Source of the DNA: Prauserella alba
GTDB taxonomy: Bacteria > Actinomycetota > Actinomycetes > Mycobacteriales > Pseudonocardiaceae
Reading direction: 5' to 3'
NCBI RefSeq assembly: GCF_024171735.1
Contig: NZ_JAMTCH010000004.1
Location: 1,054,001 to 1,118,000 of the forward strand
Length of the DNA: 64,000 nt
Positions 18,259-27,732 of this stretch are shown in pieces. The notes beneath the pieces are model-generated. The model was not told where the DNA came from. It saw only the letters and a program-made list of their open reading frames with translations, and made no database searches. The stretch's first letter is position 1, and the number at the start of each line of letters is the position of its first letter. The translations under genes were made by a program, and so were the position numbers.

Positions 18259-18686
18259 CGGTCGCCCCGCGGCGTTTCGACGATCACCTGCGTCGCCTTC
18301 ACGACGGTCACCGCGAGCTCGCCCGGCTTCAGCCCCAGTTCCCTGACCGCCTCGGCACTCATCAGCGACACCACGCGGTGTGGCCCGCACTGCACCTCGA
18401 CCTGGGCCATGACGCCGTCGGCCACGACGTCGGTGACGAGGCCGACGAACCGGTTCCGCGCCGACCTGCCGATCTCCGTCGGATCGGCCGACTCGGCCGT
18501 CCGGTCCTCCTCCGACGACTTCACCGCCTGCCGTCTGGCGAACGCCGCCAACTCCGCGCCGTCGACCACTTTGCGGCCCGCGGTGTCCTCGCCCGCCTCG
18601 AGCTGTCCCGCCCGCACCCACCGGCGAACCGTGTCGTCGCTGACGCCCAACAATCTCGCCACCTCGGAGAACCGAAAATGCGTCAT
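18255..18686 (-). CDS. HTH-Mop (molybdate-binding) regulator
   Basis: 143-aa protein. Residues 1-60 are an excisionase/MerR-like helix-turn-helix (FSEVARLLGVSDDTVRRWV). Residues about 76-140 are a single Mop/TOBE domain (SARNRFVGLVTDV, later AVTVVKATQVIVET) of the kind that binds molybdate. This is a ModE-like function with a different DNA-binding head. The ATG at 18686 has no Shine-Dalgarno, and a TATAAC box lies only 9 nt upstream, so the mRNA may be leaderless. First gene of the mod operon. A perfect inverted repeat overlaps its promoter. Confidence 0.88.
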   Translation of the reverse strand: MTHFRFSEVARLLGVSDDTVRRWVRAGQLEAGEDTAGRKVVDGAELAAFARRQAVKSSEEDRTAESADPTEIGRSARNRFVGLVTDVVADGVMAQVEVQCGPHRVVSLMSAEAVRELGLKPGELAVTVVKATQVIVETPRGDR

Positions 18687-18700
18687 GAATCGAACGTTAT

Positions 18701-18716
18701 ATCCGCATCTGCGGAT
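18701..18716. promoter_or_regulatory. Perfect inverted repeat at the mod operon promoter
   Basis: ATCCGCA-TC-TGCGGAT, 7-bp perfect arms. On the minus strand it abuts the TATAAC -10 box of the regulator-modABC operon, and it also lies 88 bp upstream of moaA on the plus strand. This position suits an operator bound by the HTH-Mop regulator to repress uptake, and possibly moaA, when molybdate is ample. The repeat is seen; the binding is inference. Confidence 0.6.
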
Positions 18717-18803
18717 TGGCCATGGCCAAGCGGAAAACCGGCGCAGATTCGGTGCCCTCGCGATCTCACGCACTGTCGGTCCCCGGCACTAGGGTGAGTG
18801 GTG

Positions 18804-19937
18804 ATGGCAGCGGAATCGGCGGCAGGCCACGCAACAGGCCAAGCCCACAGCACCGGTGGCGCGGGGAACGCGGTGAACCTCGGCACGCCGGCGGTCCCCG
18901 GCGCGCGCTCGTCCGGCCAGGCTGCGACGACCCCGCGCCCTGACAATCCGGCTCTGATCGACACCTTCGGCAGGGTCGCCACCGACCTGCGCGTGTCACT
19001 GACCGACAAGTGCAACCTGCGGTGCAGCTACTGCATGCCGGCCGAAGGCCTCGAATGGATGCCCGGCGAACAGGTCCTCAGCGACGACGAGCTCGTCCGG
19101 CTCATGGACATCGCCGTGAGCAGGCTCGGCGTCACCGACATCCGCCTCACCGGCGGCGAACCACTGCTGCGCCCGCACCTCGAAGACCTGGTCGCGCGGA
19201 TCACCTCGCTCGAACCGCGCCCGCGGCTGTCCATGACGACGAACGGCATCGGCTTCGCCAAGCGCGCGAAGGCGTTCGCCGAGGCCGGCCTCGACCGGAT
19301 CAACGTCTCGCTCGACTCCGTCGACCCGGAGACGTTCGAGCGCATCACCCGCCGCGACCGGCTGCGGCACGTGCTCGACGGACTCGCCGCCGCGCGCGAC
19401 GCGGGCCTCGAACCCGTCAAGATCAACTCCGTGCTCATCCGCGGCGAGAACGACCACGAGGCGACGTCGCTGCTGCGGTTCGCACTGGAGAACGGCTACC
19501 ACCTGCGGTTCATCGAGCAGATGCCGCTCGATGCACAGCACGGCTGGAACCGGACGAACATGATCACCGCGACCGAGATCCTCGACCTGCTCTCCACCGA
19601 GTTCACGCTGACCCCGAGTCCCGTGGAACGCGGGGGCGCACCGGCCGAACGCTGGCTGGTCGACGGGGGACCGGCCGAGGTGGGCGTCATCCCGTCGGTG
19701 ACGAGGCCGTTCTGCGCCGCCTGTGAGCGCACTCGGCTGACCGCCGACGGCGCGGTCCGCTCGTGCCTGTTCAGCAACGACGAGACCGACCTGCGCATGC
19801 TGCTGCGCGGCGGGGCGAGCGACGAGGACGTGGCGAACGTCTGGCGCGACACGATGTGGGGCAAACTCGCCGGGCACGAGATCAACGAGGCCGGGTTCGC
19901 ACAACCGCTCCGGCCGATGAGTTCGATCGGAGGCTGA
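18804..19937 (+). CDS. moaA: GTP 3',8-cyclase, molybdenum cofactor biosynthesis
   Basis: Radical-SAM enzyme catalysing the first step of molybdopterin synthesis, 377 aa. The N-terminal cluster motif CNLRCSYCMP is near residue 69. The C-terminal second 4Fe-4S cluster cysteines lie in FCAACERTRL and SCLFSN near residues 300-330. The chain ends in GG, as functional MoaA does. An extra 55-residue low-complexity N-terminus precedes the domain. ATG at 18804 follows GTGGTG (18798) and AGGG, so starts at 18798 or 18801 are possible. moaD follows 4 bp downstream. Divergent from the mod operon. Confidence 0.95.
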   Translation: MAAESAAGHATGQAHSTGGAGNAVNLGTPAVPGARSSGQAATTPRPDNPALIDTFGRVATDLRVSLTDKCNLRCSYCMPAEGLEWMPGEQVLSDDELVRLMDIAVSRLGVTDIRLTGGEPLLRPHLEDLVARITSLEPRPRLSMTTNGIGFAKRAKAFAEAGLDRINVSLDSVDPETFERITRRDRLRHVLDGLAAARDAGLEPVKINSVLIRGENDHEATSLLRFALENGYHLRFIEQMPLDAQHGWNRTNMITATEILDLLSTEFTLTPSPVERGGAPAERWLVDGGPAEVGVIPSVTRPFCAACERTRLTADGAVRSCLFSNDETDLRMLLRGGASDEDVANVWRDTMWGKLAGHEINEAGFAQPLRPMSSIGG

Positions 19938-19941
19938 CCGC

Positions 19942-20208
19942 GTGCCGGTTGCCGTGACGACAGTGCGCGTGCGGTACTTCGCGTCCGCGCGCGCAGCAGC
20001 AGGGGTCGAGTCCGAAGCCCTGGAGCTTCCGGCCGGTGCCACGGTCGCCGACGCGGTCGTCGCGTTGCGCACCCGGCACCCCGGCTCACTGCCACGGATC
20101 CTCGACGCCGCGAGCTTCCTCGTCGACGGCGTCGCGGTACGCGACACCACGCGACCGCTTCCGTCGGAGGGCGAACTCGACGTGCTGCCACCGTTCGCCG
20201 GCGGCTGA
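19942..20208 (+). CDS. moaD: MoaD/ThiS-family sulfur carrier, molybdopterin synthase small subunit
   Basis: 88-aa ubiquitin-fold protein that carries sulfur as a C-terminal thiocarboxylate to molybdopterin synthase. It has the MoaD pattern VRYFASARAAAGVE at the N-terminus and ends in FAGG, the Gly-Gly that is adenylated. GTG start at 19942 with GGAGG 8 nt upstream, 4 bp after moaA, so the two are co-transcribed. Its large-subunit partner MoaE is the C-terminal half of the fusion at 22107. Confidence 0.93.
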   Translation: MPVAVTTVRVRYFASARAAAGVESEALELPAGATVADAVVALRTRHPGSLPRILDAASFLVDGVAVRDTTRPLPSEGELDVLPPFAGG

Positions 20209-20889
20209 AGCGACCGGGGAACGGCCGTGGCGACGGAGGCCGAACCTCCTCGAGGCCACAGGCACGACTCAGCGTCGCTGAGTAACGCTGAGACGGGCCG
20301 ATGCCACCGGCAGGCGCCTTCCCACCGGCCCTGGGCGAGCACGGCTCACACCGCCGCACAGTGGACGCCTCGCCGTCCATCCGACCCGTTCGGCTCCGCC
20401 GGGTGGAGTGGTCCCACCTTTACCGCCGGTGGTCCGGCCGGGGAACGAACGACCACCGGTCGTCCGGACCTTTCCGTCGAACCTGACGAACCGACCCTTT
20501 CGTGTGATTTGTCCGGACCGCGCCGCCTCCGCGCGGGCTCACGACTCAGGTCCGGACGACAGCTGCACCTCACCCCGCCTCACCGCAGGTGACGGGCCCC
20601 CATCGGTCCGGACCTTCGCCACATCGGCGTTACCGACGAGTTCGCCCGGCGGCCACCCGGCCGATCGGTCACGGCAACACGGACCTGTCAGCACTCGTTC
20701 GCAACCGCCTCGATCGTCCGGTTCGCCGGTTTGAACCACCGCGAAGTGGCCTGCACGAACGGTCCATTCGCGCCGAAATGACGTGACACAAGCCTCACGA
20801 AGAGTGAAAGATCTCGGAACGGAAACGGCGCCATAACGGCCCGCTGACCTGCAATGACACCGTCATCGCAGAAGGTTGCACGTCGTTAC
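20209..20889. other. Long gene-free stretch with GTCCGGAC cluster
   Basis: About 680 bp between moaD and the Rpf promoter with no supported gene; the open frames here are short and unlike any family. It carries four copies of the 8-bp palindrome GTCCGGAC at 20462, 20511, 20550 and 20606. Near its right end is an inverted repeat ATGAC-ACC-GTCAT (20854-20866). Composition becomes less GC-rich toward the Rpf promoter. Confidence 0.6.
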
Positions 20890-21811
<922 letters not shown>

Positions 21812-21884
21812 TCGACTGACTCCGGCCGCGTTGCCGCAAGGCGCGGTTGCGGGGCGGAGTCGGCCACCGGCCCCGCTCAGCAAC

Positions 21885-21923
21885 GTAGGGCCCCACCGTG
21901 TCCCCCGGACGGTGGGGCCCTAC
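21885..21923 (+). terminator. Terminator hairpin after rpfA
   Basis: GTAGGGCCCCACCGT (21885-21899) pairs perfectly with ACGGTGGGGCCCTAC (21909-21923), a 15-bp stem around a 9-nt loop. There is no T tract, which is common for actinomycete terminators. It lies 74 bp after the Rpf stop. Confidence 0.8.
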
Positions 21924-21996
21924 GCATGTCCGAGACCTTATCGAGCAACGCGGCTGATGCGAATGTCAGCGAGCGCACTCCCACGGACGGAGCAAC

Positions 21997-22035
21997 CGCG
22001 CGCGGCAATCGCGCGTGGCATACGCGCGTGACAAC
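21997..22035. repeat. Three 13-bp tandem units
   Basis: Three imperfect units beginning at 21997, 22010 and 22023, each CGCGCG followed by TGGCATA-like sequence. They lie between the Rpf terminator and the 3' end of the mog-moaE gene. No function is evident. Confidence 0.5.
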
Positions 22036-22106
22036 CACCGTGACGGCGGCCATCCATCGCTGACGTGCGCGGCGATCGCAGGCGACACCCGGCGACGGGA
22101 ACGAGA

Positions 22107-23078
22107 TCAGGGGCTGTTGACCCACTCGTCGGTACCGTCGGTGAACCACTGGTGCTTCCACACCGGCAGGCGCGCCTTGACCTCGTCGACCAGATCCGAG
22201 CAGGTCGCGAAGGCCTCACCGCGATGTTCGGCCGCGACGGCGCACGCCAGCGCCACATCACCGATCTCCAGGGATCCGATGCGGTGACTGACCGCGACCG
22301 CGCGCACCCCGCCGCGACGATTCGCCACGTCGGCGACGACGTCCGCGACAACCGAAGGGGCCGACGGATGCCCCTCGTAGTAGAGCGACGACACGGTGCG
22401 CCCGCCGTCGTGATCACGCACCACGCCGCTGAAGGTCACGACCGCACCGGCCGCGTCGTCGCCCACGAGCTCGGCGTGTTCGTCGACCGACAACGACTCC
22501 TCGGTGACGTCGGCCCGGAGAATCCGAACCCCGGCACCGGTTCCCGCTCCCACCGCAGAGTCGCCCCGCGGGTGTTCGCCACCGTGCACGTGGGCACCGC
22601 CCCGCACGTGGTCTGCGCCCCGAAGCTGGTCGACCGCGTGGTCCAGCACCGGCTCGAGCACACCGAGCCCGTCCTTCACCCCGCCCGTCGATCCCGGCAG
22701 ATTCACGATCAGCGTCCGGCCCGCCACACCGGCCAGCCCGCGCGACAGCATCGCCGTGGGCACGGCGTCGCCGCCTGCAGCCCGCACCGCGTCGGCCAGC
22801 CCCGGTACCTCGCGGTCCAGCAGCGCGGCCGTCGCCTCGGGCGTGCGGTCGGTCGGGGAGATACCGGTGCCCCCGGTCGTGAGGACGACGTCCGGCCCGT
22901 CGGCGACACAGTCGCGCAGCGCCCGTTCCACCGGATCGCCGTCGCCGACCACGATCGGATCGGGCGTCGCATAGCCGCGCGAGGTCAGCCACTCCGCGAT
23001 CAGCGGACCGGTCCTGTCCTCGTACACCCCCGTCGACGCACGGTTCGACGCGACGACGACCCTGGCCTCTCCGCTCAT
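22107..23078 (-). CDS. mog-moaE: Mog/MoaB-MoaE fusion, molybdopterin synthesis and adenylylation
   Basis: 323-aa fusion of two cofactor enzymes. Residues 1-150 are a Mog/MoaB domain that adenylylates molybdopterin (TTGGTGISPTDRTPEA near 67, LPGSTGGVKD near 127). Residues 186-323 are MoaE, the large subunit of molybdopterin synthase (VVTFSGVVRDHDGG near 213, VWKHQWF near 306 with the active-site Lys). The linker at 153-185 contains four His among glycines. The two are separate genes in M. tuberculosis. The ATG overlaps the moaC stop (ATGA). It works with moaD across the Rpf gene. Confidence 0.93.
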   Translation of the reverse strand: MSGEARVVVASNRASTGVYEDRTGPLIAEWLTSRGYATPDPIVVGDGDPVERALRDCVADGPDVVLTTGGTGISPTDRTPEATAALLDREVPGLADAVRAAGGDAVPTAMLSRGLAGVAGRTLIVNLPGSTGGVKDGLGVLEPVLDHAVDQLRGADHVRGGAHVHGGEHPRGDSAVGAGTGAGVRILRADVTEESLSVDEHAELVGDDAAGAVVTFSGVVRDHDGGRTVSSLYYEGHPSAPSVVADVVADVANRRGGVRAVAVSHRIGSLEIGDVALACAVAAEHRGEAFATCSDLVDEVKARLPVWKHQWFTDGTDEWVNSP

Positions 23079-23632
23079 CGCTCACCACCGGACTGCGCAC
23101 CGGGCCCCTGGTCATCGGCCCGTTCCTCGGCCGCCTGATCGCCGCGGACCCCGCCGCGCCGCCAACTGCCGGTCTTACCGCCGTCCTTCGCTTCGACGCG
23201 GACGTCGTCGAGGGTCGCCTCCGGATCGACGGCCTTGATCATGTCGTGCAACGCCAGCCCCGCGACCGTCACCGCCGTGAGCGCCTCCATCTCGACGCCC
23301 GTCCGGTCGCTGGTGCGGGCCATTCCCTCGATCCGCACCGCCGTGTCCTCGAGTTCGAAGCTCACGTCCACCTTCGTCAACGCGATCTGGTGGCACAGCG
23401 GGATCAGTTCGGGGGTCTTCTTCGCCCCCATGACCCCCGCGATCCGGGCGGTGGCCAGTGCATCGCCTTTCGGCAGGCCACCTCCCGAGATCAGGCCGAT
23501 GACCTCCGCGGTCGTGCGCATCCGGCCGCTGGCGACGGCCGTGCGCGCGGTGACGTCCTTGGCGGACACGTCGACCATCCGGGCGTTGCCCGACTCGTCG
23601 ACGTGGCTGAGTTCCTTCGCGTGCTGGCTCAC
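23075..23632 (-). CDS. moaC: Cyclic pyranopterin monophosphate synthase
   Basis: Second step of molybdopterin synthesis: converts the MoaA product to cyclic pyranopterin monophosphate. 185 aa. Signatures are HVDESGNARMVDV near the N-terminus, LIPLCHQIALTKVDV near residue 80, and GVEMEALTAVTVAGLALHDM near 118, all intact. The C-terminal 25 residues are a polar, Gly/Arg-rich extension. The GTG at 23632 lies 10 bp after the malic-enzyme stop with no clear ribosome site, so it probably depends on read-through translation. Overlaps mog-moaE by 4 bp. Confidence 0.95.
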   Translation of the reverse strand: MSQHAKELSHVDESGNARMVDVSAKDVTARTAVASGRMRTTAEVIGLISGGGLPKGDALATARIAGVMGAKKTPELIPLCHQIALTKVDVSFELEDTAVRIEGMARTSDRTGVEMEALTAVTVAGLALHDMIKAVDPEATLDDVRVEAKDGGKTGSWRRGGVRGDQAAEERADDQGPGAQSGGER

Positions 23633-23642
23633 ACCGTCGAGG

Positions 23643-25046
23643 CTACTTCGCCTGCTTGTCCCCCGTCGCCTGCACCGCCGCGGACTTGACGGCTTCCGCC
23701 ACCGCGGGAGCGACGGCGTTGTCGAACACGCTCGGCACGATGAACGACGCGTTGAGCCGGTCGTCGACGACGTCGGCGACCGCGTTGGCCGCCGCGAGCA
23801 GCATGTCGTCGTCGATGTCGCGTGCATGGGCGTCGAGCAGACCCCGGAACACTCCGGGGAAGGCCAGCACGTTGTTGATCTGGTTCGGGTAGTCGCTGCG
23901 GCCGGTGGCGACGACGGCGGCGTGCTGCTGCGCCTCGAGCGGGTCGATCTCCGGGTCGGGGTTGGCGAGCGCGAACACCACGGGGTCGTCGTTCATCGTG
24001 GCGACCTGCTCGGCGCCGAACAGGTTCGGGGCCGACACCCCGATGAACACGTCGGCCCCGACGAGGGCCTCGTGCAGGGTTCCGGTCATGCCGTCGACGT
24101 TGGTGTGCTCGGCGACCCACCGCAGGTTGGGGTCCATGTTCTCGCGTCCGGTGTGGACGATGCCGTCGATGTCGACCGCGATCACGTCGGCCGGGCTGCG
24201 GCGCAGCAGCAGGCGGATGATCGCCGATCCTGCCGCCCCGACGCCGCTCACCACGACCCGGCAGTTCTCGATGTTCTTCTCGACCACTCGGAGGGCGTTG
24301 CGCAGCGCGGCCATGACGACGATGGCGGTGCCGTGCTGATCGTCGTGGAACACGGGGATGTCGAGCTGTTCCCGCAGGCGAGCCTCGATCTCGAAACAGC
24401 GCGGCGCCGCGATGTCCTCGAGGTTGATACCCGCGTAGACCGGCGCGAGGGCGCGCACGGTGCGGATGATCTCCTCGGTGTCCTGGGTGTCGAGGCACAC
24501 GGGCCAGGCGTCGACGTCGGCGAACTTCTTGAACAGCGCCGCCTTCCCCTCCATGACGGGAAGTGCGGCACCGGGGCCGATGTTGCCCAGGCCGAGCACG
24601 GCCGAGCCGTCGGTGACGACGGCGACGGTGTTGCGCTTGATCGTCAGCCTGCGCGCGTCCTCGGGATTGGCGGCGATCGCCTGGCAGACACGGGCGACGC
24701 CCGGGGTGTAGGCACGCGAGAGATCGTCACGGTTCTTCAGTGCGACCTTGGGGCTGACCTCCAGCTTGCCGCCGAGGTGCATGAGGAACGTACGGTCGGA
24801 GACCTTCCGCACCTTGACACCGGGCAGCGCGTTCAGGGCGCTCGTGATGTCCTCGGCGTGGTCGGCCGAGGCGACGTTGGCCGTGATGTCGACGACGATG
24901 GACTCGGCGTCCGATCCGACGACGTCGAACGCCGTCAGCACCCCGCCGACCTTTCCCACCGCGGTCGTCAGATCACCGGCCGCGCTGGCCGACGGCGGTG
25001 CGTCGACTCGAACGGTGATCGAATAACCCGGGCCGGGAACCGGCAT
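23643..25046 (-). CDS. NAD(P)-dependent malic enzyme with N-terminal ACT-like domain
   Basis: Oxidatively decarboxylates malate to pyruvate; 467 aa. Residues about 8-85 look like an ACT regulatory domain (SITVRVDAPPSAS, later LPGVKVRKVSD), then the malic-enzyme domain (YTPGVARVCQAI, DGSAVLGLGNIGP, VFHDDQHGTAIV) and the NAD-binding part (VVSGVGAAGSAI, ALANPDPEI). I chose the ATG at 25046 with GGGGG about 8 nt upstream; a GTG at 25052 is also in frame. It sits inside an otherwise molybdenum-cofactor operon (66-aa gene, malic enzyme, moaC, mog-moaE), with no known metabolic reason. Confidence 0.92.
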   Translation of the reverse strand: MPVPGPGYSITVRVDAPPSASAAGDLTTAVGKVGGVLTAFDVVGSDAESIVVDITANVASADHAEDITSALNALPGVKVRKVSDRTFLMHLGGKLEVSPKVALKNRDDLSRAYTPGVARVCQAIAANPEDARRLTIKRNTVAVVTDGSAVLGLGNIGPGAALPVMEGKAALFKKFADVDAWPVCLDTQDTEEIIRTVRALAPVYAGINLEDIAAPRCFEIEARLREQLDIPVFHDDQHGTAIVVMAALRNALRVVEKNIENCRVVVSGVGAAGSAIIRLLLRRSPADVIAVDIDGIVHTGRENMDPNLRWVAEHTNVDGMTGTLHEALVGADVFIGVSAPNLFGAEQVATMNDDPVVFALANPDPEIDPLEAQQHAAVVATGRSDYPNQINNVLAFPGVFRGLLDAHARDIDDDMLLAAANAVADVVDDRLNASFIVPSVFDNAVAPAVAEAVKSAAVQATGDKQAK

Positions 25047-25182
25047 TGTCACTACCCCCGTGTGTCGTCAGGGAACTGCAGGATTCGCCTGACAACACTA
25101 GCCGCGTGGCGGGCGTCACCGGCCCCCGACCGGGTGACTGGTCGGTAACTTCGCACTGCTCAGCGGCAGTGCGGCGATTCGG

Positions 25183-25383
25183 TCAGGACCGCTTGTTGAT
25201 CTCGGTCTGCGGGTGGTCGTACGGCACCGAGTCGAGCGGGAACGACACGTCCCCGAACGGCGAGAGCGCACCCTGCCTGTCGGCGGCGAGTTCCGAAACA
25301 GGGTGGCCGTCGTCGACCTCCGGCCACTCCGGGTCGATCCGGTCGTTCTTCCGCTCGCTGGCCTTGGCCACGTCGTCCTCCAT
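25183..25383 (-). CDS. Conserved 66-aa hypothetical protein
   Basis: Short acidic soluble protein. The sequence looks real rather than shadow: balanced composition, and a motif-like core RIDPEWPEVDDGHPVSELAADRQ, then PFGDVSFPLDSVPYDHPQTEI. No function known to me. Position and orientation match a small conserved gene beside moaC2 in M. tuberculosis (Rv0863), from memory. Ends 137 bp before the malic enzyme on the same strand. Divergent from the helicase-associated gene. Confidence 0.65.
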   Translation of the reverse strand: MEDDVAKASERKNDRIDPEWPEVDDGHPVSELAADRQGALSPFGDVSFPLDSVPYDHPQTEINKRS

Positions 25384-25482
25384 CGCCTCGGTCCGCGGAT
25401 GTGGGCGATCACCCGCGCTGCCTGTGCTTCGACTCCAGCACAGTGTGCCCGATGCCGGAACCCGGGAGATATCCTGGTCACG

Positions 25483-27717
25483 ATGCCCGCCCTCGCTCTC
25501 GCGGACTGGTTGCGCTCGCTGCCGGACGACCGAATGGCCGCACTGCTGCGCGCTCGCCGGGACCTGGCGACGCCCCCGCCGTCCGATTCGACCGTCCTCG
25601 CGACCCGAGCCGGCACACCGGGCTCGATCGCCAGGGCCTGCGAGCAGCTCGACTCGGCGACGCTGGCCACCTACGAGGGGCTCGTCGTCGCAGGCGCCGA
25701 CACGGAACCGGTCACGCCGGAGCGACTGGCCGAGTTGCTGGGGGACGAGCCCGCGCCCGCGGGCCTGTTCGAGCTGGCACTGGCGTGGGACGACCCCGAT
25801 TCCGGCGAGATCCAGATCCCGCCCGGCGCCAGGGAGACGTTCGGCCCGTTCCCGGCCGGTCTCGGGGATTCGGTACCCGCCCTCGCCGGTACCGACCTAG
25901 ACGGGTTCGACCTCGGCGACGACGAGCGCGCACTGCTGCGGAAGCTGTCCGCAGGCCCGCCGATCGGCCGCACTCGCGATGCGGCGGCCGACGTGCCGCT
26001 GGAACTCGCGGAGACACCGGTGCAGAAGCTGCTCGCGCGTGGGCTGCTGGTCCGCAGGGACTCGTCGACCGTCGAGCTGCCACGGGAACTCGGACTGGCG
26101 CTACGCGGCGGGACGATCCACCGGGAGGGCGAGCTCGCCGAGCCGGAACTGCCCGTCCACCCGCACGGCCAGTCCACTGTGGATGAAGCGGGCGCCGGTG
26201 AGGCGATGGAGTTGCTGCGGCACGCCGAATCGCTGTTGCGCGCCTGGTCGGACACGCCGTCACCGGTGCTGAAGTCGGGCGGGCTCGGAGTGCGCGAGGT
26301 CAAGCGGCTGGCGCGCGAGATCGACGTCGACGAGACCCGCCTCGCGCTGCTCGCCGAGCTCGTCGCAGGAGCCGGCCTCGTCGCGGCGAGTGACGAGGCC
26401 ACGCCCGAGTGGGTGCCGACGACGCTGACGGATTCGTGGTTGTCCTCGCCGCCTGCGATCAGGTGGATGACGCTCGCGCAGGCATGGCTCGACCTGCCCC
26501 GGCTCCCGGGACTCGCCGGACAGCGGGACGAGAAGGACAAGGTGCTGGCGGCGTTGTCCGAGGAACTGCGCAGGCCCAACGCGCCGATGCTGCGCAAGCG
26601 GGTCCTGGCCACGCTGTCGGAGTTGCCGGGCGGTGCGGGTGTGAAGAGCATCGACGAACTCGTCGCCCACCTGGCGTGGCACGCACCGCGCAAGGGCGGC
26701 CGGCTGCGCGACGAGATCGCGCGCTCGGCGATGTCCGAAGGCGCAGCGCTCGGCATGGTCGCGCTCGGCGCGATCACCTCCGCCGCGTCGGCCCTACTCG
26801 AGGACGACCCGCACACCGCGGCGAGCGCCATGGCCGACGCGATGCCGACACCGGTCGACCATGTCCTCGTCCAGGCGGACCTCACGGTGGTGGCGCCCGG
26901 CCCGCTCGAGGCCGACCTGGCCACGGAGGTCAACGCCGTCGCCGACGTCGAATCAGCGGGTCACGCGACCGTCTACCGGGTCACCGAGGCGTCCGTGCGG
27001 CGAGCGCTCGACACCGGCCGCACCGCCGACGACCTGCACGAACTCTTCCGCAGCCGTTCGGCGACGCCCGTACCGCAGGGACTGACCTACCTGATCGACG
27101 ACGTCGCCCGGCGCCACGGCCGGCTCCGCGGCGGCGCGGCGGCGTCGTTCCTCCGCTGCGACGACGAGGTGCTCATCGCCGAGGTGATGGCGCACTCCGT
27201 GGCGGCCGACCACGAGTTGCGCAAGATCGCACCGACCGTGCTCGTCAGCCCGTATCCGCTGGCCGAACTGCTCGATGCGCTGCGCGGCGCCGGATTCACA
27301 CCGGCGGCGGAGGGTCCCGACGGGCGCATCCTCGACCTGCGCCCCAGCGGGCGGCGGATACCGGCCAGGAACCGGCCCACCCAGCGCACCGCGCACGCAC
27401 CCGCGCCGATCAGCGAGGACCAGGTCTCGGCCGTGCTCGCGCACATCCGCGCCGGTGATCGTGCGGCGACGACGCGAAGGGGCGCCACCGTGCGCCTGCC
27501 CGCGGGCGGCGGGGCGGACACGTCGGCGACGATGGCGCTGCTCGCACAGGCCACGCGCGAGCAGCGCGAGGTGTGGATCGGGTTCGTCGACTCCCACGGC
27601 ACGGCCACCCAGCGCATCGTCACGCCCGTGCGGGTCGGCGGCGGCATCCTGGAGGGTTCCGACAACGAGCGCTACCCGCTGCACCGGATCACCTCGGCCG
27701 CACTCGTCGAGGCTTGA
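25483..27717 (+). CDS. Helicase-associated-domain protein, partner of XPB-type helicase
   Basis: 744-aa cytoplasmic protein with no ATPase motifs. The C-terminal 250 residues form a helicase C-terminal-associated domain (PTPVDHVLVQADLTVVAPG, VYRVTEASVRRALDTGRT, TVLVSPYPLAELLDALR) and end in a WYL-like segment (EVWIGFVDSHGTATQRIVTP). The N-terminal part has repeated winged-helix-like pieces. In mycobacteria the homologue (Rv0862c) lies next to the XPB helicase gene; here that helicase is 15.6 kb downstream. Presumed role in DNA repair is inference. ATG at 25483 in a frame open much further upstream. Confidence 0.82.
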   Translation: MPALALADWLRSLPDDRMAALLRARRDLATPPPSDSTVLATRAGTPGSIARACEQLDSATLATYEGLVVAGADTEPVTPERLAELLGDEPAPAGLFELALAWDDPDSGEIQIPPGARETFGPFPAGLGDSVPALAGTDLDGFDLGDDERALLRKLSAGPPIGRTRDAAADVPLELAETPVQKLLARGLLVRRDSSTVELPRELGLALRGGTIHREGELAEPELPVHPHGQSTVDEAGAGEAMELLRHAESLLRAWSDTPSPVLKSGGLGVREVKRLAREIDVDETRLALLAELVAGAGLVAASDEATPEWVPTTLTDSWLSSPPAIRWMTLAQAWLDLPRLPGLAGQRDEKDKVLAALSEELRRPNAPMLRKRVLATLSELPGGAGVKSIDELVAHLAWHAPRKGGRLRDEIARSAMSEGAALGMVALGAITSAASALLEDDPHTAASAMADAMPTPVDHVLVQADLTVVAPGPLEADLATEVNAVADVESAGHATVYRVTEASVRRALDTGRTADDLHELFRSRSATPVPQGLTYLIDDVARRHGRLRGGAAASFLRCDDEVLIAEVMAHSVAADHELRKIAPTVLVSPYPLAELLDALRGAGFTPAAEGPDGRILDLRPSGRRIPARNRPTQRTAHAPAPISEDQVSAVLAHIRAGDRAATTRRGATVRLPAGGGADTSATMALLAQATREQREVWIGFVDSHGTATQRIVTPVRVGGGILEGSDNERYPLHRITSAALVEA

Positions 27718-27732
27718 GCGCAGAACCGCGGG

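Noticed and set aside
18687..18803. Moco riboswitch upstream of moaA
   Set aside because: The 117-bp gap is too short, and no matching structure is visible. A protein operator is better supported.
20227..20592. Small ORFs between moaD and rpfA
   Set aside because: No ribosome sites, no recognisable families, and overlapping frames on both strands. They look like chance open frames.
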